Shown here piece after piece: positions 28,007-36,979 of a stretch of DNA of 64,000 bases. The position numbers and the translations under genes were made by a program. The first letter of the stretch is position 1; the number at the start of each line of letters is the position of its first letter. The stretch spans positions 491,523 to 555,522 of the forward strand of contig NZ_FNFF01000004.1 in the NCBI RefSeq assembly GCF_900100315.1, written 5' to 3'. Source of the DNA: Streptomyces indicus. GTDB taxonomy: Bacteria > Actinomycetota > Actinomycetes > Streptomycetales > Streptomycetaceae. The notes under the pieces were generated by a model. It had not been told where the DNA came from. It did no database searches and saw only the letters and a list, made by a program, of their open reading frames with translations.

Positions 28007-28038
28007 ACGGGTCCGGAGGCATCGGTCTCCGGACCCGT
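28007..28038 (+). terminator. polA terminator hairpin
   Basis: ACGGGTCCGGAG pairs with CTCCGGACCCGT around an 8-base loop and is followed by TTTCC, 39 bases after the polA stop. Confidence 0.8.
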
Positions 28039-28116
28039 TTCCGTACCCGTACGGCCCTCACTCAGACGGCCCCCGCAGCCGGGCCACCGCCCCACGCCCC
28101 CGGCATCGTGGCCTGC

Positions 28117-29214
28117 ATGGGCCTTCACATACGCACCCGGCGCACCCTCACCCGCCAGGCCATACGCCGCCGCCACAGCGCGGCCGCCGCACGGACCTGG
28201 CGGCCCGCCGTGGCCGCCGCGGTCGCGTCCGCGCTGCTCGCGCCGCTAGCCGCCGCGGCCGACGCGGGCGCCGTACGGCGGGGCGCCGCCATCGCGCCCG
28301 CCTGCCGCTCCGCCCGTGACCCCGGACTCGCCGCTCGGATGTCCAAGGACATCCGGGCGGCTTTGTCGTCCCGCGCCGGCACCGTGTCCGTGGCCGTGCA
28401 CGACGACACCAGCGATCTGTGGTGCGCGATCGACGCCGGGCGGCACTACGACTCGGCGAGCGTTGCCAAGGTGCTGATCATGGAGACCGTGCTGTGGCGG
28501 GCCGAGCAGTTCAAGCGCAAGCTCACCCGGTTCGAGACCCGCCGCATCCCGCCGATGATCCAGGTCTCCGACAACGGCTCGGCCTGGCAGCTCTGGCAGG
28601 ACCTCGGCCCTTCACGCGTCGAGCGCTTCCTCGCCCGGGCGAAGGCCACCTCCACGACGCCGGGCCCCGGCACGCTGTGGGGCCTGACCCGCACCACCGC
28701 CCTCGACCAGATGCGGCTGCTCGGGGTGCTCACGCAGGCCCGCTCGTTCCTGCGGACGCGTGCGTACGGGCTCAAGCAGCTGCAACAGGTCCGCGCCGAC
28801 CAGCGCTGGGGCGTGCCGGCGGGCATGGCCAAGGGCGTCACCGCCCACCTCAAGAACGGCTGGCTGCCGCGGGCCACGCACGGCTGGCGGGTGCACAGCA
28901 TCGGCGCGTTCATCGGCCAAGGCCGCACGTACCGGATCGTCGTCCTCAGCCACGACAACCCGACGATGGCGTATGGGGTCAGGACGATCGAGAAGGTCGC
29001 GCACGCCGTGCACCGCGCCCTCAACAAGGGGCGCTCCATCGGTCAGGGGTTCACGCCCGAGAGCCAGATCAGCGAGCAGCCGGACGGGTCGGTTCCTGCC
29101 GGTGCGGATCCGCAGGGCCCGGTCGCGCCGCCGAACGCGCAGGCTCCGGTCCAGTCGCCGGATCCGCTGCGTCCGGTCGAATCGCCCGACCCGCGCGGCG
29201 AGTCCGCACCCTGA
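28117..29214 (+). CDS. Secreted class A beta-lactamase-fold serine hydrolase
   Basis: A 365-residue protein with an N-terminal Arg-rich region and alanine-rich hydrophobic stretch (export signal, cleavage near residue 55). The catalytic fold has Ser115-x-x-Lys118 (SVAK), Ser151-Asp152-Asn153 in SDNGSAW, and a KNG triad variant (HLKNGW) in place of KTG. These fit a beta-lactamase/D-Ala-D-Ala peptidase relative; true lactamase activity is unproven because the usual catalytic Glu (ExxLN) is not evident. The last ~50 residues are Pro/Gln/Asp-rich with SPDP repeats, and their DNA overlaps the antisense DUF4184 gene by 146 bases. Confidence 0.83.
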   Translation: MGLHIRTRRTLTRQAIRRRHSAAAARTWRPAVAAAVASALLAPLAAAADAGAVRRGAAIAPACRSARDPGLAARMSKDIRAALSSRAGTVSVAVHDDTSDLWCAIDAGRHYDSASVAKVLIMETVLWRAEQFKRKLTRFETRRIPPMIQVSDNGSAWQLWQDLGPSRVERFLARAKATSTTPGPGTLWGLTRTTALDQMRLLGVLTQARSFLRTRAYGLKQLQQVRADQRWGVPAGMAKGVTAHLKNGWLPRATHGWRVHSIGAFIGQGRTYRIVVLSHDNPTMAYGVRTIEKVAHAVHRALNKGRSIGQGFTPESQISEQPDGSVPAGADPQGPVAPPNAQAPVQSPDPLRPVESPDPRGESAP

Positions 29215-29989
29215 CCGCCACCGCGTAGCCGAGGAGCCCCGGCACGAGACCGGCCCCCGCGCCGAAGCACAGGGTCGGGATGATCTCCCAGGCCGCCCCG
29301 GGGCCGCCCGACTGCTGCCACCACCGCACCGTGCGGTGCACCGCGCCGAGCAGCACACAGCCGCCCATGAAGGCGAACGCGGCGATCCGGGCGCGGCGGG
29401 TCGGTGCCGGCACCCCGGACGTGCCGGCATCCGCGGCACGCCGCAGCGCCGACACCGCGAAGCAGCCCACGGCGAACAGCGCGAGCGCCGAACCGCCGTA
29501 CTGCAGGTACCAGTAGAGCGGCGACCCGGCGATCTCCTCGCCGAGCACCGGGAACACCCGCATGCCCCACCGGTCGAGATGCGTGAACGCGTCCCACACG
29601 GTGTGCGTCGCCGCACCGAGCACCGCCGAGACGTAGCACGCCAACAGCAGGGAACCGACGGGCCGTTCACCCCAGGGACGCCCGCGGACGAGACCGAGCA
29701 CCCGGCCCTGTCGGGCCCGCGGCAGCAGGGCCACGAGCGGTTCGCGCAGCAGCAGCCACGCCCCCACGAGCAGCGCGGTGATCGCCACGTCCACCGTGAA
29801 GACCCCGGGCCAGGAGTGCGTGACCGTGCCGAACTCCATCGCCCCGGGCAGCGCGCTGGCCGCGAAGTAGGTGAGGTCCGGTGCGAAGGAGCCCGCGATC
29901 ATCACCGACGGCAGCAGCGGCCCGCGCCCGGTCCCGTCCCTGCGCACCAGCGGCAGTACGGCGGCGGCATGACTGAGCGTGAACGGCAA
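29069..29989 (-). CDS. DUF4184 family membrane protein
   Basis: A 306-residue integral membrane protein beginning MPFTLSHAAAVLPL, the hallmark start of DUF4184. About six to seven hydrophobic helices follow, with conserved histidines (DAFTHLDRWGMRVFP, GAATHTVWD) that recall metal-dependent membrane hydrolases of the YdjM/PAP2 type. Function is unknown. The C-terminal ~45 residues are an Arg/Pro/Ala-rich tail after the last helix, and this is exactly the part encoded antisense to the tail of the upstream serine hydrolase. GGGAGCCCC-type purines precede the start weakly. Confidence 0.83.
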   Translation of the reverse strand: MPFTLSHAAAVLPLVRRDGTGRGPLLPSVMIAGSFAPDLTYFAASALPGAMEFGTVTHSWPGVFTVDVAITALLVGAWLLLREPLVALLPRARQGRVLGLVRGRPWGERPVGSLLLACYVSAVLGAATHTVWDAFTHLDRWGMRVFPVLGEEIAGSPLYWYLQYGGSALALFAVGCFAVSALRRAADAGTSGVPAPTRRARIAAFAFMGGCVLLGAVHRTVRWWQQSGGPGAAWEIIPTLCFGAGAGLVPGLLGYAVAVRVRTRRAGRAIRPDAADPATGPEPARSAARPGPADPHRQEPTRPAAR

Positions 29990-30173
29990 CGGGGCTCCTC
30001 AGGGCCTGACGTACGGGCACATCCTGATCAAGGACGAACGGCGGCAGCCGCCGGTTCCCCGGACCGGGCCCCCGTCCGCTCAGCGCGACCGTGCACACCG
30101 CAGGAACGGAATTTCCCCGGATCCACACACGTCATCCACCAACAAATCGGACAGGAACCGGTTTCTGAGCGGA

Positions 30174-30200
30174 GGAACTTGTCGTAGTGTCGCGTGCGTT
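30174..30200 (+). promoter_or_regulatory. Candidate ECF-sigma promoter for transglycosylase
   Basis: GGAACT (30174-30179), a 17-base spacer and CGTT (30197-30200) resemble promoters of cell-envelope-stress ECF sigma factors such as SigE. It lies 52 bases before the lytic transglycosylase start. This is pattern-based only. Confidence 0.35.
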
Positions 30201-30251
30201 GGCGCGTGGGGTGCGCGCGCCGGGTGGGAACACGGGAGGGGAACCGTAACC

Positions 30252-31949
30252 ATGCGAGCGCTCTTCGGTCAGCGGATGCGCAAGACGACGGCGGCGGCAG
30301 CGGTCGCCGCGGCGGCCTTCGCCGCGCTCTCCGCGTCGCAGGCGCCCGGGGTCACGGACGTTCCGTCGGGCGGCCGGCAGTCCACCGGAACTGCGGATGT
30401 GCCGGACGCGCAGGCCGGCGATGACTCGTACTACACAGACATCCCGCCGCTCAAGTCGCCCGCTCCCAATGACCCGGATGCGCCCACGGGTGACGGCTCG
30501 GGCATTCCCGAGACCGTGCTCGCCGCCTACCAGCAGGCGGCGAACGCCCTGCGTGGGGACAACCCGGACTGCAACCTGCCGTGGGAACTGCTCGCGGCCA
30601 TCGGCAAGGTCGAGTCCGGCCATGCCAGCGGTGGAAAGGTCGATGCCGACGGCACTGTCACCGTCTCGAACGGAATCCTTGGGCCGCCCCTGGACGGCAA
30701 CGGATTCGCCAAGATCACGGATACCGATGGCGGCCTCTACGACGGCGACACGGTGCACGACAGGGCCGTGGGCCCGATGCAGTTCATCCCGTCGACCTGG
30801 GAGACATGGCGCCAGGACGGCAACGGGGACGGCAAGGAAGACCCCAAGAACATCTTCGACGCGGCTCTGGCGGCCGGAAAGTACCTGTGCGCCAACAACC
30901 GCGACCTGTCGAAGAGCTCCGACATGCGTCAGGCGATCCTGAGCTATAACCGCTCGACGGCGTATTACGAGGACGTTCTGGCGTGGTTCGAGCACTACCG
31001 CAAGGGTGTTGACCCGCTGCCGGACGGTACCGGGGACACCCCGGGCAACCGCAACGACGACAACATCCCGGACCCGGACCCCACGCCCACCCCGACCCCT
31101 CCGGGCAGCAGCGGCAGCGGCAACTCCGGTGGCGGGGGTGGCGATTCCGGCGGTGGCAACACGGGCGGGGGCGGCAGTACGCCGGAGCCCGGAGGGTCCG
31201 AGGACCCGGACCCGAGCCCGTCACCCGACCCGGACCCCACCCCCGAACCGGTCGCCCGCCTGACCCGGACCGGCGTCACCTCGTTCACCGCCACCGAAGG
31301 CACCGCCTTCGCGAGCTCCCCGAAGGTCAAGGCGGCCACGTCCTCCGGTGCCGGAGTCGCCCGCAAGATCGTGCGCTTCGAGATCGTCGGCGACACGGAG
31401 GCGACCTTCAGCGGCGGCGCGAAGACGGCCAGTGTCGTGACCTCGGCGAGCGGCATCGCCACCGCGCCCGCGATGCAGGCGGGCGAACAGACCGGCGAGT
31501 TCACGATCCGCGCCACGACCACCGTGGGCGCGCGCGTCCTGAGCACCGAGTTCTCCGCCACCGTCACCGCGCGCCAGGCGGACGCCCTCACCAGCGCCAC
31601 GGCCACGCTGACCGGAGCACCGGGCGCCGCCTTCGCCGAGGCCGTCGAGGTGAAGGCCACCCTGAACGGCGCCGCGGCCGCGGGCGTCGAGGTCACCGCC
31701 ACGATGATCAAGAACCCGGAGGGCGACCCGAACGACGCGGGCCCCTACTTCAAGGACGCCGACGGCAAGGTGATCCGCACCCTCACCCTGGCCACCGGCG
31801 CCGACGGCACGCTGAAGCTGCCGCAGATCTTCGCCGACGACACGGCCGGCACGTACACGCTGCGCCTGCTCGCCCCCGGCGGCGGCAAGCTGGACATCGA
31901 GCTGAAGGTGGCGGCGGCCGAGTCGCCCTCGCCGAGCCCGACCCCGTAA
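30252..31949 (+). CDS. Secreted lytic transglycosylase with C-terminal Ig-like domains
   Basis: A 565-residue exported cell-wall enzyme. A short N-terminal signal (MRKTTAAAAVAAAAFAALSA) precedes a catalytic domain at ~70-240 of the MltB/SLT type: WELLAAIGKVESGH with catalytic Glu121, AVGPMQFIPSTWETW, and AALAAGKYLCANNRDL. It cleaves the glycan of peptidoglycan. A Gly/Ser-rich linker and PDPDPTPEP stretch connect to two tandem ~100-residue invasin/Big-like beta domains (about 335-545). The tail is PSPSPTP. The ATG is preceded by GGGAGGGG. A 13-bp terminator follows. Confidence 0.9.
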   Translation: MRALFGQRMRKTTAAAAVAAAAFAALSASQAPGVTDVPSGGRQSTGTADVPDAQAGDDSYYTDIPPLKSPAPNDPDAPTGDGSGIPETVLAAYQQAANALRGDNPDCNLPWELLAAIGKVESGHASGGKVDADGTVTVSNGILGPPLDGNGFAKITDTDGGLYDGDTVHDRAVGPMQFIPSTWETWRQDGNGDGKEDPKNIFDAALAAGKYLCANNRDLSKSSDMRQAILSYNRSTAYYEDVLAWFEHYRKGVDPLPDGTGDTPGNRNDDNIPDPDPTPTPTPPGSSGSGNSGGGGGDSGGGNTGGGGSTPEPGGSEDPDPSPSPDPDPTPEPVARLTRTGVTSFTATEGTAFASSPKVKAATSSGAGVARKIVRFEIVGDTEATFSGGAKTASVVTSASGIATAPAMQAGEQTGEFTIRATTTVGARVLSTEFSATVTARQADALTSATATLTGAPGAAFAEAVEVKATLNGAAAAGVEVTATMIKNPEGDPNDAGPYFKDADGKVIRTLTLATGADGTLKLPQIFADDTAGTYTLRLLAPGGGKLDIELKVAAAESPSPSPTP

Positions 31950-32017
31950 GGCCTGCCCCCTGTCGTAGGGCCGGAGACCAACTCCCGTCCCTGCCTCAGG
32001 ACTTCACACCCGTCACC

Positions 32018-32056
32018 GCACCGCCCCTGACCCGGAACCCGGATCAGGGGCGGTGC
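32018..32056 (+). terminator. Transglycosylase terminator
   Basis: GCACCGCCCCTGA pairs with TCAGGGGCGGTGC around a 13-base loop, 68 bases after the stop. Confidence 0.8.
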
Positions 32057-32136
32057 GACGTGTTCTCATCTCGCCCCCGCGTTGCTACGGTGCCCCAGCC
32101 CTGACGCCGTATCAGATCCTGGGAGGGGGACCGCAC

Positions 32137-32271
32137 ATGCGCGCTCTCATAGCTGCGGGGATCGGTCTCGCCGTGGCGCTCGCCCTGGTCCTCACCATCT
32201 CCTCGATGGAGGCGCCGCCGGGCAAGACCTCGCCGAAGCCGCTGCTCACCACCGTCCCCAAGCACCCGTAG
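32137..32271 (+). CDS. Small single-helix membrane protein
   Basis: A 44-residue protein with one membrane helix (IAAGIGLAVALALVLTI) and a Pro/Lys-rich outer tail. GGGAGGGGG precedes the ATG at good spacing, and 14 bases separate it from the next gene, so the two are co-transcribed and probably co-translated. I have no function to assign; its constant position before the DUF3068 gene suggests an accessory subunit, which is inference. Confidence 0.7.
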   Translation: MRALIAAGIGLAVALALVLTISSMEAPPGKTSPKPLLTTVPKHP

Positions 32272-32285
32272 GGAGGGCCGCTGCG

Positions 32286-33287
32286 ATGCGCCGCAAGGCC
32301 AGCCTCATCCTGCTCGCGTTCGCCGTCTTCTTCGCGGCCCTCTCGCCGTTGCTCCGCTTCTACGCGTTCCCGCGCCTGGCGAAGGTGCCGGCGAATCAGT
32401 ACCAGGTCATGGTCCTGGAAGCGAAGGGCGCGACCATCATGGACGCGTCGATGCAGGTCAAGAAGACCGATCTCTCGATCGTGCAGACCCTCCGGGGCAA
32501 CGTGGAGGAGTCCGAGAAGATCGAGGAGTCGGCCGGTCGTGACGTCGTGGTCTGGGACGGCCTGTCGTACGCCCAGGACTCCGACGGCAAGATGGTCACC
32601 AGGATTCCGGAACGCTACATCTTCGACGCGCACTCATCGGAACCTGTCCACGCCACCGGCGAGATGGCCGACGCCAAGCCGGTCAAGCGTGAGGGCCTGG
32701 AGTTCAAGTGGCCGTTCCTCACGGAGAAGCGGGACTACGAGTACTTCGACGCGCGCAGCCGCACGACCAACCCGATCCTCTACAAGGGCGAGCAGAACTT
32801 CCGCGGCGTGGACGTCTACTACTTCGAGCAGACCATTCCGTGGCAGAAGGTCGACTATCCGAGCACGCTGCCCGTCCCCAACATGAATCCGAAGACGTTG
32901 GAGAAGCAGACCGGTACCGAGATGTGGTACACGACGGTCCGCAAATTCTGGGTCGAGCCCACGACCGGTGCCCCGGTCTACGGCGAGGAGATCCACAAGG
33001 AGGAGATGCGCGGCGGCTCGCTGACCGAGGCCGCGGGCGGCAAGATGACCGTCTTCGACGGCCACGTCAAGATGCGCGAGGACTTCATCAAGTCCACCGT
33101 CGACCTGGTCAAGTCGCAGCGCGTCCTCGTCCTGCTCATGACCTCGTATCTGCCCTGGGGCTTCCTGATCCTCGGTGTGCTGCTGCTCGCGCTGTCGCTC
33201 TGGCTGGAGGCGCGCAGCCGCCGGCCCGGGGACGACCCCGAGTCCACGGACGACCGCGAACCCGAGCCCGCGCCCGCGGGGGTGTGA
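32286..33287 (+). CDS. DUF3068 (PorA-family) membrane-anchored protein
   Basis: A 333-residue protein with one N-terminal helix (LILLAFAVFFAALSPLL) and one C-terminal helix (SYLPWGFLILGVLLLALSLW) enclosing an extracellular ~250-residue domain. The pattern NQYQVMVLEAKGATIMD, DARSRTTNPILYKGEQ and EPTTGAPVYGEEIH is that of DUF3068, annotated by some as PorA-like. The biochemical role is unknown; a large external beta domain tethered at both ends suggests an envelope function. GGGAGGGCCGC precedes the start. The gene ends 22 bases before the convergent helicase gene. Confidence 0.88.
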   Translation: MRRKASLILLAFAVFFAALSPLLRFYAFPRLAKVPANQYQVMVLEAKGATIMDASMQVKKTDLSIVQTLRGNVEESEKIEESAGRDVVVWDGLSYAQDSDGKMVTRIPERYIFDAHSSEPVHATGEMADAKPVKREGLEFKWPFLTEKRDYEYFDARSRTTNPILYKGEQNFRGVDVYYFEQTIPWQKVDYPSTLPVPNMNPKTLEKQTGTEMWYTTVRKFWVEPTTGAPVYGEEIHKEEMRGGSLTEAAGGKMTVFDGHVKMREDFIKSTVDLVKSQRVLVLLMTSYLPWGFLILGVLLLALSLWLEARSRRPGDDPESTDDREPEPAPAGV

Positions 33288-33309
33288 CGCTCCGGGCCGC
33301 CGGGAGGCG

Positions 33310-35877
33310 TCAACGCTCCCTGCGCAGGCGGGCGTTGGTGAACCGGGTAGGTTCCGCACCCGCAGGGTCCTCGGGCCAGGGGTGCTTCGGGTACCGTCCG
33401 CGCAGCTCGGCCCGTACCGCCTGATAGCCGCCCTGCCAGAACGAGGCGAGGTCGGCCGTCACGGCGGCGGGCCGGCCCGCGGGCGACAACAGGTGCACCA
33501 GCACGGGCACGCCCGCGATCTCGGGCGTCTCGGCGAGCCCGAACATCTCCTGCAGCTTCACCGCGAGCACGGGCTGACCGGGATCGGAGTAGTCGACGCG
33601 GACACTCGAACCGCTCGGCACGGTCAGGCGTTCCGGCGCCAGCTCGTCGAGCCGCACCGCCTCCCCGGTGGCCCACGGCAGCAGCCGCGTGAGCGCCTGG
33701 CCGGCGTCGATCCGCGCGAGATCGGCGCGGCGCCGCGCCTTCGACAGCTCGGGCTCCAGCCACTCGTCCGCCCGGGCGAGCAGCGCGGCGTCGGTCACCT
33801 CGGGCCAGGGCTCGCCGAGCCGCCGCCGCAGGAACGCCAGGCGCCGCCTCAACTCCTCCGCCTTCTGCGGCCACTTGAGGAGGGCGAGCCCGTCGGTGGC
33901 GAGGCCTTCGAGCAGCGCGGCGCGTACGAGGCCGGGGTCGGGGTCGGTGAGCGGCCGCACCCGCAGCTCGATCGCGCCGAGCCGTTCCACCCGCCGTGCG
34001 ACGACGTCTCCGTCCGCCCAGGCGACCTCCTCGCCGCCGCCGAGGAGCGGCGCTGCGGCGCTGCGGGCCGCGGACTCGTCGAGCACGGCACCGAGCCGCA
34101 CGCGGGCGTGCGCCGAGCCGACGGGCCGGTCGGCCACGGCGACGGCGAGCCACGCGGAGCCGGACAGCGGGGAGCCGTCCGGGAGTTCGGCGGCGGTGCC
34201 CGAGGCCATGAGGTAGGCGCCGCCGCCCTTGGCCCGCGCGACCCGCTCGGGGAACGCGAGGGCGGTGACGAGGGCGGGGGAGCGGTCGTCGGAGGCGGGC
34301 TCGGCGGGGAGGTCGGTGGCGTCCGTGCGGTCGGTGGCGTCCGTGCGGTCCGCGGCGTCCGTGCGGTCCGCCTGGCCGGCCGCGGCGACCAGCCGGCGCG
34401 TCTCCGTACGCCAGCGGGCCGCGTACGCGTCGCCGCCCCGGCGGGCCCGGCGCCAGGCGGCCGCCAGGTCGTCGCCGTACTCGCGCGGCGGCTCCTCGCT
34501 CAGCAGCGCCACCAGCTCGGCCGCGCGCCGTGCGCCGAGTTCACGGGCGCCGTCCAGGAGCGCGCGGCCCAGGCGCGGGTGCAGGCCCAACCCGGCCATG
34601 CGCAGGCCCCGTTCGGACACCCGCCCGGAGGGTTCGAGCGCGCCGACGGCCGTCAGCGTCCGGCGCGCCGCCGCCATCGCACCGGCCGGCGGGGCGTCGA
34701 GCAGCGCGAGCCCGGAGGCGTCCGGGTCGCCCCAGCAGGCGGCCTGCAACGCGAACGCCGTCAGGTCCGCGACCTTGATCTCCGGCGCGGGGAACCGGGG
34801 CAGGCGCCCGTCCTCCGCCTCGTCCCAGCAGCGGTACACCGCGCCCGGCGCCTCACGTCCGGCGCGGCCCGCCCGCTGCCGGCCCGCCGCCTGCGAGGCC
34901 CGTACGGTCGTCAGGGCGCTCAGGCCGCGCGCGTGGTCGGTCCGCGGCTCGCGCGCGAGCCCCGAGTCGACGACCACCCGCACCCCGGGGACGGTAAGCG
35001 AGGACTCCGCCACCGACGTGGCGAGCACGACACGGCGCCGCTCGCCCGGGGACAGCACGGCGTCCTGCACCGCGGCGGGCGCACGGCCGTGCACCTGGAG
35101 CACGTCCGCACCGGTCAGCTCGCCCAACTGGCCCGCCACACGCGCGATTTCACCGACCCCGGGCAGGAAGCAGAGCACGTCGCCTGTGCGTTCATCGAGC
35201 GCACGGCGGACCGTGGCCGCGACATGCGCCAGGAGCGCGGGATCGACCCGCATCCCGTGCGGCGGGCGCACCGGACGCGGCGGCGGCGCCCAGACCACCT
35301 CGACGGGGTGGGCCGTGCCCTGCGCCTCGACGACCGGTGCGCCGCCGAGCAGCCGGGCCCAGCCCTCGGCGTCGGTGGTCGCGGAGGCGGCGACGAGCCG
35401 CAGCTCGGGACGCAGGGCGGCCCGCACGTCCAGGAGGAACGCGGCGACCGTGTCCGCGTCGAGATGCCGCTCGTGGCACTCGTCCAGGACCACCAGGTCG
35501 ACCCCGGTCAACTCCTGGTCGCGCTGGAGGCGTTGCAGCAGGACGCCGGTCGTGACGACCTCGACGCGGGTGTGCGCGGAGACCTTCCGCTCGCCGCGCA
35601 CCGTGAACCCGACGGTCCGCCCCACCTGCTCGTCGAGCAGCCAGGCCATCCGCCGCGCGGCGGCGCGGGCGGCGATCCGCCGCGGCTCGGCGACGACCAC
35701 CTTCGCGGGCGCGCGGCCGTCGAGGAGACCCGCGAGCGCCAGCGGTACGAGGGTGGTCTTGCCGGTACCGGGCGGGGCGCACAGGACGGCGGTGCCGTGC
35801 GCGTCGAGCGCCGCGGCCAGGGCGGGCAGGGCGGCGCGGACGGGCAGCTGGTCGAGGGCGGCGGCGGGGCGGGTCAC
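33310..35877 (-). CDS. hrpB: ATP-dependent helicase HrpB
   Basis: An 855-residue DEAH/RHA helicase of the HrpB family. Walker A is PPGTGKTT (Lys40), followed by VVVAEPRRIAARAAARRMA, TTGVLLQRLQRD, Walker B VVLDECHERH, SATTD, and the second RecA domain with QAAGRQRAGRAGRE. HA2 and the HrpB-specific C-terminal domain ending YPKHPWPEDP complete it, at normal family length. A Thr-Asp-Ala repeat (encoded near 34315-34370) forms an acidic linker. The start is GTG at 35877; the frame is open further, but Walker A position fixes the N-terminus. It is divergent from the GH6 gene. Confidence 0.94.
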   Translation of the reverse strand: MTRPAAALDQLPVRAALPALAAALDAHGTAVLCAPPGTGKTTLVPLALAGLLDGRAPAKVVVAEPRRIAARAAARRMAWLLDEQVGRTVGFTVRGERKVSAHTRVEVVTTGVLLQRLQRDQELTGVDLVVLDECHERHLDADTVAAFLLDVRAALRPELRLVAASATTDAEGWARLLGGAPVVEAQGTAHPVEVVWAPPPRPVRPPHGMRVDPALLAHVAATVRRALDERTGDVLCFLPGVGEIARVAGQLGELTGADVLQVHGRAPAAVQDAVLSPGERRRVVLATSVAESSLTVPGVRVVVDSGLAREPRTDHARGLSALTTVRASQAAGRQRAGRAGREAPGAVYRCWDEAEDGRLPRFPAPEIKVADLTAFALQAACWGDPDASGLALLDAPPAGAMAAARRTLTAVGALEPSGRVSERGLRMAGLGLHPRLGRALLDGARELGARRAAELVALLSEEPPREYGDDLAAAWRRARRGGDAYAARWRTETRRLVAAAGQADRTDAADRTDATDRTDATDLPAEPASDDRSPALVTALAFPERVARAKGGGAYLMASGTAAELPDGSPLSGSAWLAVAVADRPVGSAHARVRLGAVLDESAARSAAAPLLGGGEEVAWADGDVVARRVERLGAIELRVRPLTDPDPGLVRAALLEGLATDGLALLKWPQKAEELRRRLAFLRRRLGEPWPEVTDAALLARADEWLEPELSKARRRADLARIDAGQALTRLLPWATGEAVRLDELAPERLTVPSGSSVRVDYSDPGQPVLAVKLQEMFGLAETPEIAGVPVLVHLLSPAGRPAAVTADLASFWQGGYQAVRAELRGRYPKHPWPEDPAGAEPTRFTNARLRRER

Positions 35878-35982
35878 CGTCCCAGTGTGGCGGGTCGGGG
35901 CACGGTCCCATTGGGGCGGGTGTGCAGGCTGCGCGGGCGGCGGCCCGGTTTCGGGAGGGCGCGCGGCGGGGGAAAGACACGC

Positions 35983-36954
35983 ATGCTCCGCCGCACCCTC
36001 ACCGTGGCCCTCCTGCTGTCCGCCCTGCTCACGGCGGCCGCACCCGCGACGGCCCAGGACCCGCCCGGTCCCGGGCCCCACCCCTTCTGGGTGGACCCGG
36101 ACAGCGACGCGGCGCGCCAAGCCGCCCTCTGGGAGCGGCAGGGCCCCACCGAGGACGCCCGCACCATGCGCCGTATCGCCGACCAGCCCACCCCGGTCTG
36201 GCTCGCCGACGCCGACCCCACCTTCGGCATCGAACGGGCCGTCCGCGCCGCGGCCGCGGCGGACCGCACCGTCCTCCTCGTCGCGTACCGCATCCCGCAC
36301 CGCGACTGCGGGCAGTACTCCGCGGGCGGAGCCGAGAGCGGGCCCGCGTATCTGCGCTGGATCGACCGGTTCGCCCGGACCGTCGGCGACGCGAAGGCCC
36401 TCGTCGTCCTCGAACCCGACGCCGTCCCGCACCTGCTCGACGGCTGCACCCCCGCGCGCCACCAGGAGGAGCGGTACGAGCTGCTCGCCCGGGCGGTCGA
36501 CCGGCTCAAGCGACAGCCCCGCACCAAGGTGTACCTGGACGCCGGCCACCCGGCCTGGGTGCCGGAGCCGTGGCGGATGGTCCCTGCGCTGATGCGTTCC
36601 GGCGTGGCCCGCGCCGACGGCTTCGCGCTCAACGTGTCCAACTTCCGCGCCGACGACGAGGTCATCGCGTACGGAGACCGCTTCAGCGAACTCCTCGGCG
36701 GCAAGCACTATGTAGTGGACACCAGCCGGAACGGCAGCGGACCGCCGCCCGCGGGGACGAGCGAACCCTGGTGCAATCCGCCCGGCCGCACCCTGGGCCG
36801 CGTTCCCACCACCGACACCGGGCACCCCCGGATCGACGCCTTCCTCTGGATCAAGCACCCTGGGGACTCCGACCGCGCCTGCCGGGGTGCACCGGAGGCG
36901 GGGGAGTGGTGGCCGCAGGCCGCCCTCGCGCTCGCCCGCACACCGCGGCCCTGA
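35983..36954 (+). CDS. Secreted GH6 glycosidase (endoglucanase type)
   Basis: A 323-residue exported family 6 glycoside hydrolase. A Sec signal (LTVALLLSALLTAAAPATAQ) precedes the catalytic domain: FWVDPDSDAARQAALW, PHRDCGQYSAGGA (Asp108), VVLEPDAVP with the general-acid Asp146, FALNVSNF, DTSRNGSGP, and the C-terminal WIKHPGDSDRAC. These define cellulase/cellobiohydrolase family 6. It has no carbohydrate-binding module, so soluble beta-1,4-glucan or cell-wall polymer is as likely as crystalline cellulose. It ends 25 bases from the convergent methyltransferase. Confidence 0.93.
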   Translation: MLRRTLTVALLLSALLTAAAPATAQDPPGPGPHPFWVDPDSDAARQAALWERQGPTEDARTMRRIADQPTPVWLADADPTFGIERAVRAAAAADRTVLLVAYRIPHRDCGQYSAGGAESGPAYLRWIDRFARTVGDAKALVVLEPDAVPHLLDGCTPARHQEERYELLARAVDRLKRQPRTKVYLDAGHPAWVPEPWRMVPALMRSGVARADGFALNVSNFRADDEVIAYGDRFSELLGGKHYVVDTSRNGSGPPPAGTSEPWCNPPGRTLGRVPTTDTGHPRIDAFLWIKHPGDSDRACRGAPEAGEWWPQAALALARTPRP

Positions 36955-36979
36955 CGCCGGGCGGCCACGGGTGCGTGCC

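Noticed and set aside
29990..30251. Cyclic-di-AMP (ydaO) riboswitch before the transglycosylase, as seen for other Streptomyces cell-wall hydrolases
   Set aside because: The conserved ydaO core elements are not visible in the 260 bases upstream.
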